A DNA stretch of 64,000 nucleotides from Phocaeicola dorei (GCF_013009555.1 NZ_CP046176.1:5115501-5179500); one strand, 5' to 3'. Positions 53,002 through 61,613 are shown, numbered from the stretch's first letter. The notes: generated from the sequence alone by a model not told the origin. Program-made: numbers and translations.

Positions 53002-53577
53002 ATGAGAAAGTACATCGCAATAATCATCGCGTCGCTTGCCCTTTTTACAGGGCAGGCGCACGCCCAGCGGTGTCTGCCGAAGATGCAGGGCATCGAGGTG
53101 AGGGCGGACATGGCGGACGGCTTCAATCTCGGCGGCAAGGACGGCGGGTACAGCTTCGGGGCGGCTCTCTCCACCTACACGAAGAAGGGGAACAAGTGGG
53201 TGTTCGGTGGCGAATACCTGTTGAAGAACAATCCCTACAAGGACACCAAGATACCCGTGGCGCAGTTCACGGCGGAGGGCGGCTATTACTTCAAGATACT
53301 GTCGGACGCCCGAAAGATTGTTTTCGTCTATGCCGGGGCTTCGGCTCTCGCCGGATATGAGGCGGTAAATTGGGGGAAGAAGGTGCTGCATGACGGCTCC
53401 ACGCTGCACGACCGGGACGCCTTCATCTACGGCGGTGCGCTGACGCTCGATGTGGAGTGTTACGTGGCAGACCGTATCGCCCTGCTTGCCAACCTGCGGG
53501 AGCGTTGCCTTTGGGGTGGCGACACACGGAAGTTCCACACGCAGTTCGGGGTCGGTATCAAGTTCATCATCAACTGA
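53002..53577 (+). CDS. traO: TraO, outer-membrane beta-barrel-like protein
   Basis: The protein has 191 aa with a signal peptide (MRKYIAIIIASLALFTGQAH-AQ) and alternating strands rich in glycine and aromatics (GGYSFGAALSTYTKKGNKWV; FIYGGALTLDVECYVADRIA), ending in GVGIKFIIN. It resembles small OmpA/PorT-like barrels and corresponds to the conjugal transfer TraO family. The start is 2 bases after the traN stop. Confidence 0.9.
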   Translation: MRKYIAIIIASLALFTGQAHAQRCLPKMQGIEVRADMADGFNLGGKDGGYSFGAALSTYTKKGNKWVFGGEYLLKNNPYKDTKIPVAQFTAEGGYYFKILSDARKIVFVYAGASALAGYEAVNWGKKVLHDGSTLHDRDAFIYGGALTLDVECYVADRIALLANLRERCLWGGDTRKFHTQFGVGIKFIIN

Positions 53578-53584
53578 CACGGGC

Positions 53585-54487
53585 ATGGAAAGGACGGAAA
53601 TAGATGCTGTCAGAAGGATGCCGCTTGCGGATTTTCTCGCACGGCTGGGGCATGAGCCTGTCAGAAGGAGCGGTAACGAGCTGTGGTATCTTGCCCCGTA
53701 CAGGGGCGAGCGCACATCCTCTTTCCGTGTGAACGTGGCGAAACAGCTCTGGTACGACTTCGGTTTGGGCAAGGGCGGCGACATCTTCACGCTTGCCGGG
53801 GAGTTTCTGCAAAGCGATGACTTCATGAAGCAAGCGAAGTTCATAGCGGAAGCCGCCAATATGACGGTTGCCGGATGGGAAAAGCCCGTCTATCTCTCGA
53901 AGCCGACCGAATCCGTTTTTGAGGATGTGGAGGTCGCTCCGCTGCTCCGCTCACTGCTGACGGAGTATTTAGAGGAACGGGGCATCCCTTACGCCATCGC
54001 ATCCCGTCACTGCTGCCGCTTGAACTACGGTGTGCGTGGGAAACGGTATTTTGCCGTTGGCTTTCCGAACATGGCAGGTGGCTATGAAGTCAGAAGCCGA
54101 TATTTCAAGGGTTGCATACCTCCGAAGTCTGTATCACTGGTAAAGGCGAATGACATCCCGGCTGACGAGTGCCTCGTGTTCGAGGGCTTCATGGACTTTC
54201 TCTCTGCCGTGACGCTTGGTGTAACCGGTAACGCTGACTGTCTTGTGCTGAACTCAGTCGCCAACGTGGAGAAGGCGGCGGGATTGCTGGACGGATACGG
54301 GCGCATCGGCTGCTTCCTCGACCGTGACGAAGCCGGACGGCGGACGCTTGCCGCACTTACCATGCGATACGGGGAACGTGTCACCGACCGTTCCTCCCTC
54401 TATGACGGTTGCAAGGACTTGAACGAGTACCTGCAACTGACAACGAAAAAACAGAAAAACAACCATCTAAAAATCGAAGAACAATGA
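53585..54487 (+). CDS. traP: TraP, TOPRIM primase-like protein
   Basis: The start at 53585 (MERTEIDAVRRMPLADFLAR) gives 300 aa. The N-terminal part keeps the layout of a CHC2 primase zinc-binding domain (WYLAPYRGERTSSFRVNVAK; DFGLGKGGDIFTLA), but the cysteine and histidine zinc ligands are absent. The TOPRIM domain is recognisable by the acidic signature VFEGFMDFLSAVTL and FLDRDEAGRRTL. It may prime complementary-strand synthesis in the recipient. The stop overlaps the traQ start (ATGA). Confidence 0.88.
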   Translation: MERTEIDAVRRMPLADFLARLGHEPVRRSGNELWYLAPYRGERTSSFRVNVAKQLWYDFGLGKGGDIFTLAGEFLQSDDFMKQAKFIAEAANMTVAGWEKPVYLSKPTESVFEDVEVAPLLRSLLTEYLEERGIPYAIASRHCCRLNYGVRGKRYFAVGFPNMAGGYEVRSRYFKGCIPPKSVSLVKANDIPADECLVFEGFMDFLSAVTLGVTGNADCLVLNSVANVEKAAGLLDGYGRIGCFLDRDEAGRRTLAALTMRYGERVTDRSSLYDGCKDLNEYLQLTTKKQKNNHLKIEEQ

Positions 54488-54987
54488 ACATACTGAACAA
54501 CAGAAACAAGAGAACATCAATATTCAAGGCAGTGGCGTTATGCCTGATAGCCGCCATGTCATTCACCCTCGTGTCATGTGACGATGACATGGACATCCAG
54601 CAGTCCTATCCCTTCACGGTGGAGGTCATGCCCGTGCCGAACAAGGTAGTAAAGGGGCAGACAGTGGAAATCCGCTGTGAACTGAAAAAGGAGGGCGACT
54701 TTTCGGGTACGCTCTATACCATCCGCTATTTCCAGTTCGAGGGGGAAGGCTCGCTCAAAATGGATAACGGCATCACCTTCCTGCCTAACGACCGCTACCT
54801 GCTGGAGAACGAAAAATTCCGCCTGTACTACACGGCGGCGGGTGATGAGGCGCATAATTTCATCGTGGTGGTGGAGGATAACTTTAGCAACTCCTACGAA
54901 CTGGAATTTGACTTCAACAACAGGAATGTAAAGGACGACGATCTTACCATCGTTCCCATCGGCAACTTCAGCCCCTTGTTGAAATGA
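54484..54987 (+). CDS. traQ: TraQ, DUF3872-type lipoprotein-like protein
   Basis: The start at 54484 overlaps the traP stop codon (ATGA) and gives 167 aa. An N-terminal hydrophobic segment (FKAVALCLIAAMSFTLVSCD) carries a lipobox VSC. The mature part is a beta-sandwich-like domain (QSYPFTVEVMPVPNKVVKGQ) as in DUF3872 proteins. It corresponds to TraQ of CTnDOT, the last of the standard tra genes. Confidence 0.88.
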   Translation: MNILNNRNKRTSIFKAVALCLIAAMSFTLVSCDDDMDIQQSYPFTVEVMPVPNKVVKGQTVEIRCELKKEGDFSGTLYTIRYFQFEGEGSLKMDNGITFLPNDRYLLENEKFRLYYTAAGDEAHNFIVVVEDNFSNSYELEFDFNNRNVKDDDLTIVPIGNFSPLLK

Positions 54988-55511
54988 TGCGTGTATTCAT
55001 GACAATGCTCTGTTCACTTCTGACGGTCTGTTCTGTGTCCGCGCAGATCAGCCGCCAAGAGGGAACGGACGGGCAGGCGGCAATCTACCGACTGCCGCTT
55101 ATGGAACGTGCTTTTTTATGCTGCCGCTACTTTGAAGGCTGGCACTCAGAAAAACACTACCCATACGTCGGTTGGGGTCACAAACTTTTGCCAAACGAGA
55201 AGTATTCGGCACGAACCATGACAAAACGGGATGCGGATGAACTTTTGCGGAAAGACCTGCGCAAATTTGTCGCCATGTTCCGTAAATTCGGGGTTGATTC
55301 GATTTTGCTTGGCACGTTAGCTTACAATGTGGGACCGGCGAAGCTGTTAGGCAGCAAAACAATCCCCAAAAGCACCTTAATCAAGAAGCTGGAAGCTGGT
55401 GACAGGAACATCTACCGTGAGTATATAGCCTTCTGCAACTACAAAGGAAAACGCCACGCCATGCTGCTCAAACGGAGAAAGGCGGAGTTTGCGCTGTTGT
55501 ATATCCCATAA
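54984..55511 (+). CDS. Lysozyme-like glycoside hydrolase of the tra operon
   Basis: The protein has 175 aa with a signal peptide (MMRVFMTMLCSLLTVCSVSA). The mature part matches phage-type (GH24-like) lysozymes, with CCRYFEGWHSEKHYPYVGWG containing the catalytic glutamate region and GTLAYNVGPAKLLGSKTIPK. It would locally open peptidoglycan for the conjugation channel. It overlaps traQ by 4 bases and is followed by a strong terminator. Confidence 0.88.
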   Translation: MMRVFMTMLCSLLTVCSVSAQISRQEGTDGQAAIYRLPLMERAFLCCRYFEGWHSEKHYPYVGWGHKLLPNEKYSARTMTKRDADELLRKDLRKFVAMFRKFGVDSILLGTLAYNVGPAKLLGSKTIPKSTLIKKLEAGDRNIYREYIAFCNYKGKRHAMLLKRRKAEFALLYIP

Positions 55512-55530
55512 AAGGACTGACAAAACTGGC

Positions 55531-55567
55531 AAAAGACGTGCCATATTTAACTTGGCACGTCTTTTGC
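55531..55567 (+). terminator. Terminator of the tra operon
   Basis: Perfect arms CAAAAGACGTGCCA (55531-55544) and TGGCACGTCTTTTG (55554-55567) enclose a 9-base loop. It lies 20 bases after the lysozyme stop. The symmetrical A/T tracts permit termination in either direction. Confidence 0.85.
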
Positions 55568-55998
55568 TCTATCACTTGATAGATTATCGTAGGATTTTCT
55601 CGTTAATTGACATCGTTGAGCCATTTTTGCCTATCGGTTTCCAAATAACACTTCAAGTTGTAAGTGTTGTGAGAGCAATACAAAACATAGTTATTAACCA
55701 TAAAAAGTATAGCGAAATTATGAAGAAAGTATTTAGGAAAATTCAGAAAGGAACAACAAAAATGATTGAACGTATCAAATCGTTGGGGGAAATGGAGACG
55801 AAGCAGAAATGTGTAGTTCAACGGTTCGAGATTATCATTCCCCTCCACCAAAAAATAACGACCCAATATATAGCCTCCGCAAGTTTTACTTGCGGATTTT
55901 TTAGTTATCGCAGATTGGACAAAGGTTTCTTTGCTACTTTCTTTGTCCGCCATCATGCTCACTGAAAGAAAGTAGGGCGGCTCTCGCCGCCCCGCCAC
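55568..55998. other. Intergenic region with three more hairpins, possible small RNA
   Basis: CCGCAAGT (55877-55884) and ACTTGCGG (55888-55895) followed by six T form an intrinsic rightward terminator, although no clear gene precedes it. An open frame from ATG 55720 (MKKVFRKIQKGTTKMIERIK) runs through this terminator and is therefore doubtful. GGACAAAG/CTTTGTCC (about 55918-55948) and GGGCGGC/GCCGCCC (55975-55992) are further hairpins; the latter suits termination of the leftward accessory operon. A short RNA made between about 55600 and 55900 is possible. Confidence 0.45.
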
Positions 55999-56307
55999 TC
56001 AAAAGCGTGTGTAAAGTCCCGTCACCATCGTGAACATTTCCTCCAGCATATCAAAATAGATACCCTCGTGTACGGCAATGTCCTTTGTCTTGCACTCAAA
56101 GGTCTTTTTGCTGAACGTCCTGCGGTAGAAGCGCATATTGTAGAGGTCTGCCCCTTCGTCATAGATGATGTCAAGGCGGTTGGCACTTGTTTTGTTCCTT
56201 GCAAGGCTCATCCGTAAGCCGTTGCCCATATCTATGAAATCACGGCTACCTGTCATGGCGGTGAAGCGTTTTCCGCCTATCTGCTGTAATATCGTCTTGG
56301 CTATCAT
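55999..56307 (-). CDS. Accessory ICE protein, 102 aa, unknown
   Basis: The ATG at 56307 gives MIAKTILQQIGGKRFTAMTG. The protein is small and soluble, with FIDMGNGLRMSLARNKTSAN and a C-terminal helical end. Proteins of this type are common in the leftward accessory operon of CTnDOT-like elements; I do not know a function. The ORF could extend upstream, but the preceding codons have no start context. It is the last gene of the operon before the GC-rich hairpin. Confidence 0.65.
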   Translation of the reverse strand: MIAKTILQQIGGKRFTAMTGSRDFIDMGNGLRMSLARNKTSANRLDIIYDEGADLYNMRFYRRTFSKKTFECKTKDIAVHEGIYFDMLEEMFTMVTGLYTRF

Positions 56308-56360
56308 ATCTTTTGTTTTTAGGGTTTTAAGTATTGGCGGTGCGGACACCGCCATCCCGT

Positions 56361-56606
56361 TCAAAATTCTCGCATTTCGGAAATGGGGGTCTGCCGTTGT
56401 AGCCACTCTTTCACACATTCCATATTGTACTCGCTCGTGATGACTGCCGTATGGCTGTCGGTGGCGGTGAAACGTGTGCTTTCGTAATCATCTATCCACC
56501 CCTTGAGGGTGTCCGTTCCCCACGCTCCGGTATCGTCAAAGATACCGTCCAATGCCGTGATAGGTTCGCTGAACTTGACTATCAGCGTTTGATAGGTCGT
56601 GTTCAT
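56361..56606 (-). CDS. Accessory ICE protein, 81 aa, unknown
   Basis: The start at 56606 (MNTTYQTLIVKFSEPITALD) overlaps the stop of the upstream DUF3873-like gene. The protein has an acidic, aromatic middle (WGTDTLKGWIDDYESTRFTA) and no recognised motif. It is part of the leftward accessory operon, lying between the DUF3873-like gene and the 102-aa gene. Confidence 0.6.
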   Translation of the reverse strand: MNTTYQTLIVKFSEPITALDGIFDDTGAWGTDTLKGWIDDYESTRFTATDSHTAVITSEYNMECVKEWLQRQTPISEMREF

Positions 56607-56836
56607 AGTCTGTCCTCCTTTCCCTTCTTTGCGTTCAGCCACTTGTCCCGTGCGGCTCGGCACTCGTCCAACGTGGGTTTGACACAAGAGAACAATTCTC
56701 TGTCTATGGGGTGGCGGTAGTCGTACTGCACAAGTGTCCGCCTGCGTCTTCCGATACCCGATTGGAAACGCTCGTATTTCTCCGTACCTGCTTCCGCGCA
56801 GGTGCTTACTCCGTTGATGGTCATTCGTGTTGTCAT
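56603..56836 (-). CDS. DUF3873-like protein, 77 aa
   Basis: The sequence MTTRMTINGVSTCAEAGTEK, then VQYDYRHPIDRELFSCVKPT and TLDECRAARDKWLNAKKG, matches the small DUF3873 family common on Bacteroidales conjugative elements. The function is unknown. It overlaps the downstream gene by 4 bases. Confidence 0.75.
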   Translation of the reverse strand: MTTRMTINGVSTCAEAGTEKYERFQSGIGRRRRTLVQYDYRHPIDRELFSCVKPTLDECRAARDKWLNAKKGKEDRL

Positions 56837-56855
56837 AATGTTGCTTTTTAGATGG

Positions 56856-57113
56856 TTAAAAATGTACTGACAGAACTCTGTTCTTCATCACCATTTCGGG
56901 GTTGCTTGTGTAGCGTTGGTGCAGGTAGAAATGGTGTGAGCCGAAGCCGTAAAGGAAAAACTTGTCAAGTTCGTGCTTCTCGGCAAACTCCTTTACGCTC
57001 TTTCTCAATTCCCCCTCACTCGTTGTGAGAGTGAGGAGGTTCACAAATTCAAGGAACATCGTGGGGATTGCATCATCCCACACACAAATCATACTTTCAA
57101 TTCTTACTTCCAT
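56856..57113 (-). CDS. Accessory ICE protein, 85 aa, unknown
   Basis: The protein begins MEVRIESMICVWDDAIPTMF and is mixed alpha/beta by pattern, with KEFAEKHELDKFFLYGFGSH. No family is recognised. It lies 24 bases after the PcfJ-like gene and 19 bases before the DUF3873-like gene on the same strand. Confidence 0.6.
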   Translation of the reverse strand: MEVRIESMICVWDDAIPTMFLEFVNLLTLTTSEGELRKSVKEFAEKHELDKFFLYGFGSHHFYLHQRYTSNPEMVMKNRVLSVHF

Positions 57114-57137
57114 ATCAATGTTGTTTTAGGGGTTATG

Positions 57138-58469
57138 CTATGCCGCTTTCATCCGCTCACGGATAAGGTTGGCGTTCTTGTTCACAAGGTCTATGATGCG
57201 CTCGTGATATTCGGTGTCCTGGTTGTGCTTGCCGTGGCACTGCACCACTTCGAGGGTTCGCAAGTCCACCTCTACGGTTTCAATAATCTCATCGCCAATC
57301 CTTGCCGATAGTATGAGGGTGTCGGCTTTCTTGTAGTATCCACTGCCAAACACGCAGATGCCCTGCGTCTTGCCCTCGTTGTAATACTCGTCTATGCTTT
57401 CAAGCACCTTGACGATTATTTCCTCGTCCGTGATTACCAAGCCGAAGAATTTGGATTTGTTGGCGATGAAATCCTCCGCATCTTTCTTTCGTTGGAGTTG
57501 TCGCTGTTGCTCACGCTCACGCCTTTCAATCTCCCAACGGCGTTGCTCTGCGGCTCTTTCCTTCTCGTGTATGGCTTCAATTTTTCGGGTTGCGTTGTCG
57601 TGTGCCGCCATGAAATCTTCGGGACAGATGTTCTTCGGGTTACGGAGGTCTTGACCGAGTTTTTTGAGCATACGCAGATAGTCGCACCACATTGAGAGGT
57701 TGTCTATCTGATACTTGTGACGCTTGGCAATCAGATATGATGCCCAACATTCATCGGCAGTACGGGTATTGAAAAGAAAGTGTTTCATGACCTCAATCTC
57801 ACCGCCTTTCATAAGGGTTTCAATTCTTGGGTCTGAAAGCAAGGCTTTGAAAAGACGCACGGGGGAGATGCCGTGGAAATCGCCCTTGAAGCCGTTACGT
57901 CTGAGTTGGGGCAATATCCTCATCTTTGGATATGCACAGCTTCTTGCCACCACATCATCGTATAGGCTGTTGTGCGGTCTTACCTCCATATCGCTGCCTA
58001 ATGCCCACACATCGCAATAGCAGAAAAGGAAGCCACGGAGCAACGCCATGTCCGTAACCTTGCCGTCGGGTGAAATCCAACGCTGCACGACCTCGTGGCA
58101 GTAGAAACGCATCGGTTCGCCTTTCCTGCTCTCGCATCTGACCTGCGCCACGCGGATTACCTGATACCCTTTGCAGGTGGTTATCACGCTGAAATTCTGC
58201 GTTTCCTTGTAGATGCGTCTGCGTGTGTCCTGCACTTTGAGTTCGGCATGGCATTTGGGGCAGGTGCAGCCTTCAAGGGTGTCGCATAGTCCGCTGTCGC
58301 TGTGCCACTCGTGACCGCAGTCGGAACAGGTGATGTTCCCTTTCTTGGTGCGGTAGCCGATATGCTCAACGCAGTGGCGGTATGCCCAATCTATTTGTGT
58401 CGCTGATATGGGGCGAAGGTTGGCGGAAAGTCTTGCCACCTCTTTCTGTATCTTGGTCTTCGGTTTCAT
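57138..58469 (-). CDS. PcfJ-like protein
   Basis: The protein has 443 aa. A zinc-ribbon-like region near the N terminus contains CSDCGHEW and later CTCPKCH. The central part (RMLKKLGQDLRNPKNICPED) and a charged coiled segment (RAAEQRRWEIERREREQQRQ) match PcfJ-family proteins of conjugative elements, first described in Enterococcus pCF10. Its role is unknown; a nucleic-acid-related function is suggested by the zinc ribbon. It overlaps the PcfK-like gene by 4 bases. Confidence 0.8.
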   Translation of the reverse strand: MKPKTKIQKEVARLSANLRPISATQIDWAYRHCVEHIGYRTKKGNITCSDCGHEWHSDSGLCDTLEGCTCPKCHAELKVQDTRRRIYKETQNFSVITTCKGYQVIRVAQVRCESRKGEPMRFYCHEVVQRWISPDGKVTDMALLRGFLFCYCDVWALGSDMEVRPHNSLYDDVVARSCAYPKMRILPQLRRNGFKGDFHGISPVRLFKALLSDPRIETLMKGGEIEVMKHFLFNTRTADECWASYLIAKRHKYQIDNLSMWCDYLRMLKKLGQDLRNPKNICPEDFMAAHDNATRKIEAIHEKERAAEQRRWEIERREREQQRQLQRKKDAEDFIANKSKFFGLVITDEEIIVKVLESIDEYYNEGKTQGICVFGSGYYKKADTLILSARIGDEIIETVEVDLRTLEVVQCHGKHNQDTEYHERIIDLVNKNANLIRERMKAA

Positions 58470-58882
58470 AAGCCTAAATCAAATAATGAGGGTTGGGGTT
58501 GGTTTTCTTTTCTCGCTGACGGTCTGTGGCGGTTCTGCAACTTGCGGAGTTCCTCCTCTTGGTATTTGCGGACAGCGTTCTGACGTGCCTCCGCCTTTTC
58601 CTCTGCCGTGAGTTTCACAACGTGGTTCACAACCACTTGGCAGTCCATCGGTTTGCCCACCTCTATCTCGTTTTCCTCATAGTAGTGGATGGCTTGCCCG
58701 AATATCTCTCCGTCCGTGAAACCGTTGCAACCGCTTTTCTGCACATAGTTCAGAATGTGGGTCACGCACTCGTCCATGTTCTTGGCAGGGTTGCGGTACT
58801 TCTTTGCAAATAGCGCATCTTCCTCCGCACGCTGTTCCAAGTACATATATATCGTTCTCTTGAAATGGTCTGTTCCTTTCAT
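58466..58882 (-). CDS. PcfK-like protein
   Basis: The protein has 138 aa and begins MKGTDHFKRTIYMYLEQRAE, with the typical AKNMDECVTHILNYVQKSG and QAIHYYEENEIEVGKPMDCQ segments of PcfK. It is encoded immediately before the PcfJ-like gene, the usual order on CTnDOT-like elements. The C terminus is basic and disordered. Function is unknown. Confidence 0.85.
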   Translation of the reverse strand: MKGTDHFKRTIYMYLEQRAEEDALFAKKYRNPAKNMDECVTHILNYVQKSGCNGFTDGEIFGQAIHYYEENEIEVGKPMDCQVVVNHVVKLTAEEKAEARQNAVRKYQEEELRKLQNRHRPSARKENQPQPSLFDLGL

Positions 58883-58895
58883 ATCGCTGTCATTT

Positions 58896-59117
58896 TTAGA
58901 TTATCTGTTTCAGTATCTCTCTCCAATAGGTCGGCTCTACCTCGCTGAGAAGGAAGTCCATGAAATCCCTCCGTGCGTCCTTGTTCAGTTCGTGGTACAA
59001 TCTTCGGAAAGTTTCAAAATTGCCGTTGATGTACGTTTCCACCATATACACGAAGATGTTGTCCACCTCGTAATATCTGCACTGCTGCGCTGCCGTCTTG
59101 CTGTTTCTTTTTGCCAT
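58896..59117 (-). CDS. Accessory ICE protein, 73 aa, unknown
   Basis: The start at 59117 (MAKRNSKTAAQQCRYYEVDN) gives a helical protein with YMVETYINGNFETFRRLYHE. The longer open frame upstream overlaps the preceding gene and is not preferred. It lies 13 bases before the PcfK-like gene, so it belongs to the same operon. Confidence 0.65.
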   Translation of the reverse strand: MAKRNSKTAAQQCRYYEVDNIFVYMVETYINGNFETFRRLYHELNKDARRDFMDFLLSEVEPTYWREILKQII

Positions 59118-59128
59118 GTCGGTAAGGG

Positions 59129-59344
59129 TTAAAGGGTGAATAACCAAAGGATGAAGCCAAAGAAGGCAATGGTGGAAAGGATAGCCACGATTACACCTAT
59201 CGCCACTCGGAACACTCCGTTTACAATCTCTCTGATGATGCCCCAAAGGATGCCGAACACCCCGAAGGCGGTGCGCATCATCAAGCCGCATATCGCCAAC
59301 CCGATGTGTTGCGCCATTTGTCTGAAATTTGCCGTTGCCGTCAT
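59129..59344 (-). CDS. Membrane protein, 71 aa, first gene of the leftward accessory operon
   Basis: The protein has two hydrophobic segments (HIGLAICGLMMRTAFGVFGI and VAIGVIVAILSTIAFFGFIL) and no recognised family. Similar small membrane proteins start this operon in related elements. Its stop is 11 bases before the next start. No clear promoter is seen directly upstream. Confidence 0.6.
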   Translation of the reverse strand: MTATANFRQMAQHIGLAICGLMMRTAFGVFGILWGIIREIVNGVFRVAIGVIVAILSTIAFFGFILWLFTL

Positions 59345-60205
59345 ATCTTCGCTGTTTTTGATTTTTTTGTTTTTAATGCGGATTCAAGAGCTGAGGGAGT
59401 TGAGTTTCAAACTATCTTATCTGCCTCTCGTTTATCCGACATTTTTTTTATGCGTCTTTCTGTCGCATCGGTCGTTTTCGTTTCGGGTGCTTGAAAAGGT
59501 AGGGATTAGGGAATGCAAGGTTTTTCGGTCAAAATACTACCCGCAGGGCTGGAGATTTTTACCGAAAACAGGAGGCTTGACCTTGCTTTCCCGTCCAATC
59601 CCGGAATTACCTTTGCGCCCAGAACGAAAATGACTGACTGATGCGGCTTACTGAAAGGCGCAAAATGGAGGTAAACGAAAACAGAGGCAGATTGTGTAGA
59701 AAAAAACTTCAGGGGAAAATCCGTAAAAAAAAGAATCACCAAAAGGAAAAAGACATCACCGGAAGCGTGAAAAGGGCAAACCACAACAAAGGAAGTATGA
59801 TTGTTTCCGATCCGACGGAACTTGTTCAGCCGGGTGGCAACAATCATTCTTCCCGGTTTGTCCGGCTGTGTGTGGGCGCCTGTTTCATTCATGGGGCAGG
59901 CTGACACACTCTGCATTCACTTTCCGCTTCCGGCAAAAGAGACAGCGAAAAAAGAAAAATCATTTGAAAACCCGTAAAAGCACCTCTTGGCATAGGCGCA
60001 AAAGAAAGGGGCATTGCTTCATCTGTCTAAACATCGTTTAGGCGTGAGGCAATGCCCTTTTCTCCAGCTATGCGGTAGTCGGCACACGTTTGTTCCAAAC
60101 TCGTTTTGGGCAATGGTGTGCCGACGGACAATACCGCTTTTACGGAAAATTCTTATGAATGAGGGGATAAAAAACGGGAGTTTATATCAAAATCTCGAAT
60201 TAAAT
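59345..60205. other. Gene-poor right end of the conjugative element
   Basis: No convincing gene. Short frames (such as 59641-59904 rightward, rich in lysine and arginine) lack recognisable features. Two large hairpins are present: AAAGGGGCATTGC with GCAATGCCCTTT (about 60006-60060, itself enclosing CTAAAC-atc-GTTTAG), and GTCGGCACAC (60078-60087) with GTGTGCCGAC (60116-60125). Their position near the element end suggests recombination or transcription-barrier functions. Confidence 0.45.
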
Positions 60206-60420
60206 AGCTACTTTTGCATACGAAGAGTTCTTTGAAGGTTACGCAACGCGCAGAAGGATAATGCAGTAGATAACTAACTAAATCGTAACCTATTACTATC
60301 AAGAGCAATTAACCTACGCTCATTTCCAATAAATTACACTCTTTTCGTAACTTCAGGGTGCAAAGATACGATATACTCTGATAAAATGCGTACATTTGCA
60401 GCCATAAATAAAGTTGAATT
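60206..60420. other. Probable element/chromosome boundary and mtnN promoter region
   Basis: CTnDOT-type integration sites carry GTAnnTTTGC. GTACATTTGC lies at 60390-60399 and the inverted GCAAAGATAC at 60360-60369; CTACTTTTGC, one mismatch, lies at about 60212-60221. TACATTTG at 60391-60398 also serves as a -7 box 23 bases before mtnN. Which copy is the true core cannot be decided here. Confidence 0.45.
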
Positions 60421-61116
60421 ATGAAAATAGGAATTATAACAGCCATGAGTTCCGAGCAGAAACAAGTAGCGCAACTGCTCGAAAACAAGAAAGAATACAC
60501 CGAAGGTCCTTTCCAATATACTGAAGGCAGCATTAGAAATAATACCATTATCCTGATGAAATGCGGAATAGGTAAAGTGAACGCTGCTGCCGGTACTGTA
60601 GAACTGATCCGTACCTTCCAGCCCGACTGTGTCATCAGCACCGGTGTAGCAGGAGGTATAGACAGCTGCCTGAAAATAATGGATGTTGTGGTGAGCCGAC
60701 AAATTGTATATCATGATGTATGGTGTGGAGAAGGCAATGTGTATGGACAGATACAAGGACTTCCCGCCCGATTCGAAGGTAATGCTACATTGTTTGATTG
60801 CGCCATGTCACTGGATACTCCGACCGCCATTCATGGAGGCCTGATATGCAGTGGAGACAAATTTATCACCGACCGTTCCGAACTTAACGATATTAAAGAA
60901 AAGTTCCACGAAGGGCTGGCAGTAGATATGGAATCGGGAGCCATCGCCCAAATCTGTTATATATATAAGGTACCGTTCATCAGTTTCCGTATCATCAGCG
61001 ATACACCGGGAGCCGACAACCATTGGGAACAATACACAAATTTTTGGGAGACTATAGCCGACCGTTCCTTCGAGGTCACTCATACCTTCCTTTCCTCATT
61101 ACCAGCTAATTTATAA
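60421..61116 (+). CDS. mtnN: 5'-methylthioadenosine/S-adenosylhomocysteine nucleosidase
   Basis: The protein has 231 aa and begins MKIGIITAMSSEQKQVAQLL, then GIGKVNAAAGTVELIRTFQP, and has the conserved VDMESGAIAQICYIY and ISDTPGADNHWEQY segments of MTA/SAH nucleosidases. It cleaves S-adenosylhomocysteine to S-ribosylhomocysteine and adenine. The following luxS gene acts on that product, so the two form a recycling operon of the activated methyl cycle. This is chromosomal backbone beyond the integrated element. Confidence 0.95.
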   Translation: MKIGIITAMSSEQKQVAQLLENKKEYTEGPFQYTEGSIRNNTIILMKCGIGKVNAAAGTVELIRTFQPDCVISTGVAGGIDSCLKIMDVVVSRQIVYHDVWCGEGNVYGQIQGLPARFEGNATLFDCAMSLDTPTAIHGGLICSGDKFITDRSELNDIKEKFHEGLAVDMESGAIAQICYIYKVPFISFRIISDTPGADNHWEQYTNFWETIADRSFEVTHTFLSSLPANL

Positions 61117-61127
61117 AAACGAATAAT

Positions 61128-61613
61128 ATGAAAACAATACCCAGTTTTACCATTGATCATATCCGCTTGCTTCGCGGTATCTATGTATCCAGAAAAGACG
61201 AAATGGGCAGTGAAACGGTCACCACCTTTGACATCCGCATGAAAGAACCTAACCGGGAACCTGCTTTGGGACAAGGAGCCTTGCATACTATAGAGCATCT
61301 AGCTGCCACCTACCTACGTAACCACCCTATATGGTCTAACAAAATTGTCTACTGGGGACCGATGGGATGCCTCACTGGCAACTACCTGTTGATGAAAGGC
61401 GATTTAAAATCAGAAGATATTGTAGAACTGATGCAGGAAACGTTCCGCTTTATAGCCAATTTTGAAGGCGAAGTTCCGGGAGCCGCCCCTAAAGATTGCG
61501 GTAACTACTTGCTTCATGACCTGCCTATGGCCAAATGGGAGTCGGCCAAATATCTGCATGAAGTATTGGAACACATGACAAAAGATAATCTGTATTATCC
61601 TACTAAAGAGTAA
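61128..61613 (+). CDS. luxS: S-ribosylhomocysteine lyase LuxS
   Basis: The protein has 161 aa. The metal-binding motif HTIEH is at about residues 53-57, the catalytic cysteine lies in GPMGCLTG at about residue 84, and a further metal ligand lies in KDCGNYLLHDL. LuxS converts S-ribosylhomocysteine to homocysteine and the autoinducer-2 precursor. It starts 11 bases after the mtnN stop, consistent with a two-gene operon. The presence of luxS is uneven among Bacteroidales. Confidence 0.96.
   Translation: MKTIPSFTIDHIRLLRGIYVSRKDEMGSETVTTFDIRMKEPNREPALGQGALHTIEHLAATYLRNHPIWSNKIVYWGPMGCLTGNYLLMKGDLKSEDIVELMQETFRFIANFEGEVPGAAPKDCGNYLLHDLPMAKWESAKYLHEVLEHMTKDNLYYPTKE

Noticed and set aside
55720..55965. 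82-codon gene after the tra operon
   Set aside because: An intrinsic terminator lies inside the frame, so a full-length message is unlikely.
59641..59904. Basic 87-codon frame near the right end
   Set aside because: Lysine/arginine-rich composition without motifs; no supporting start context.
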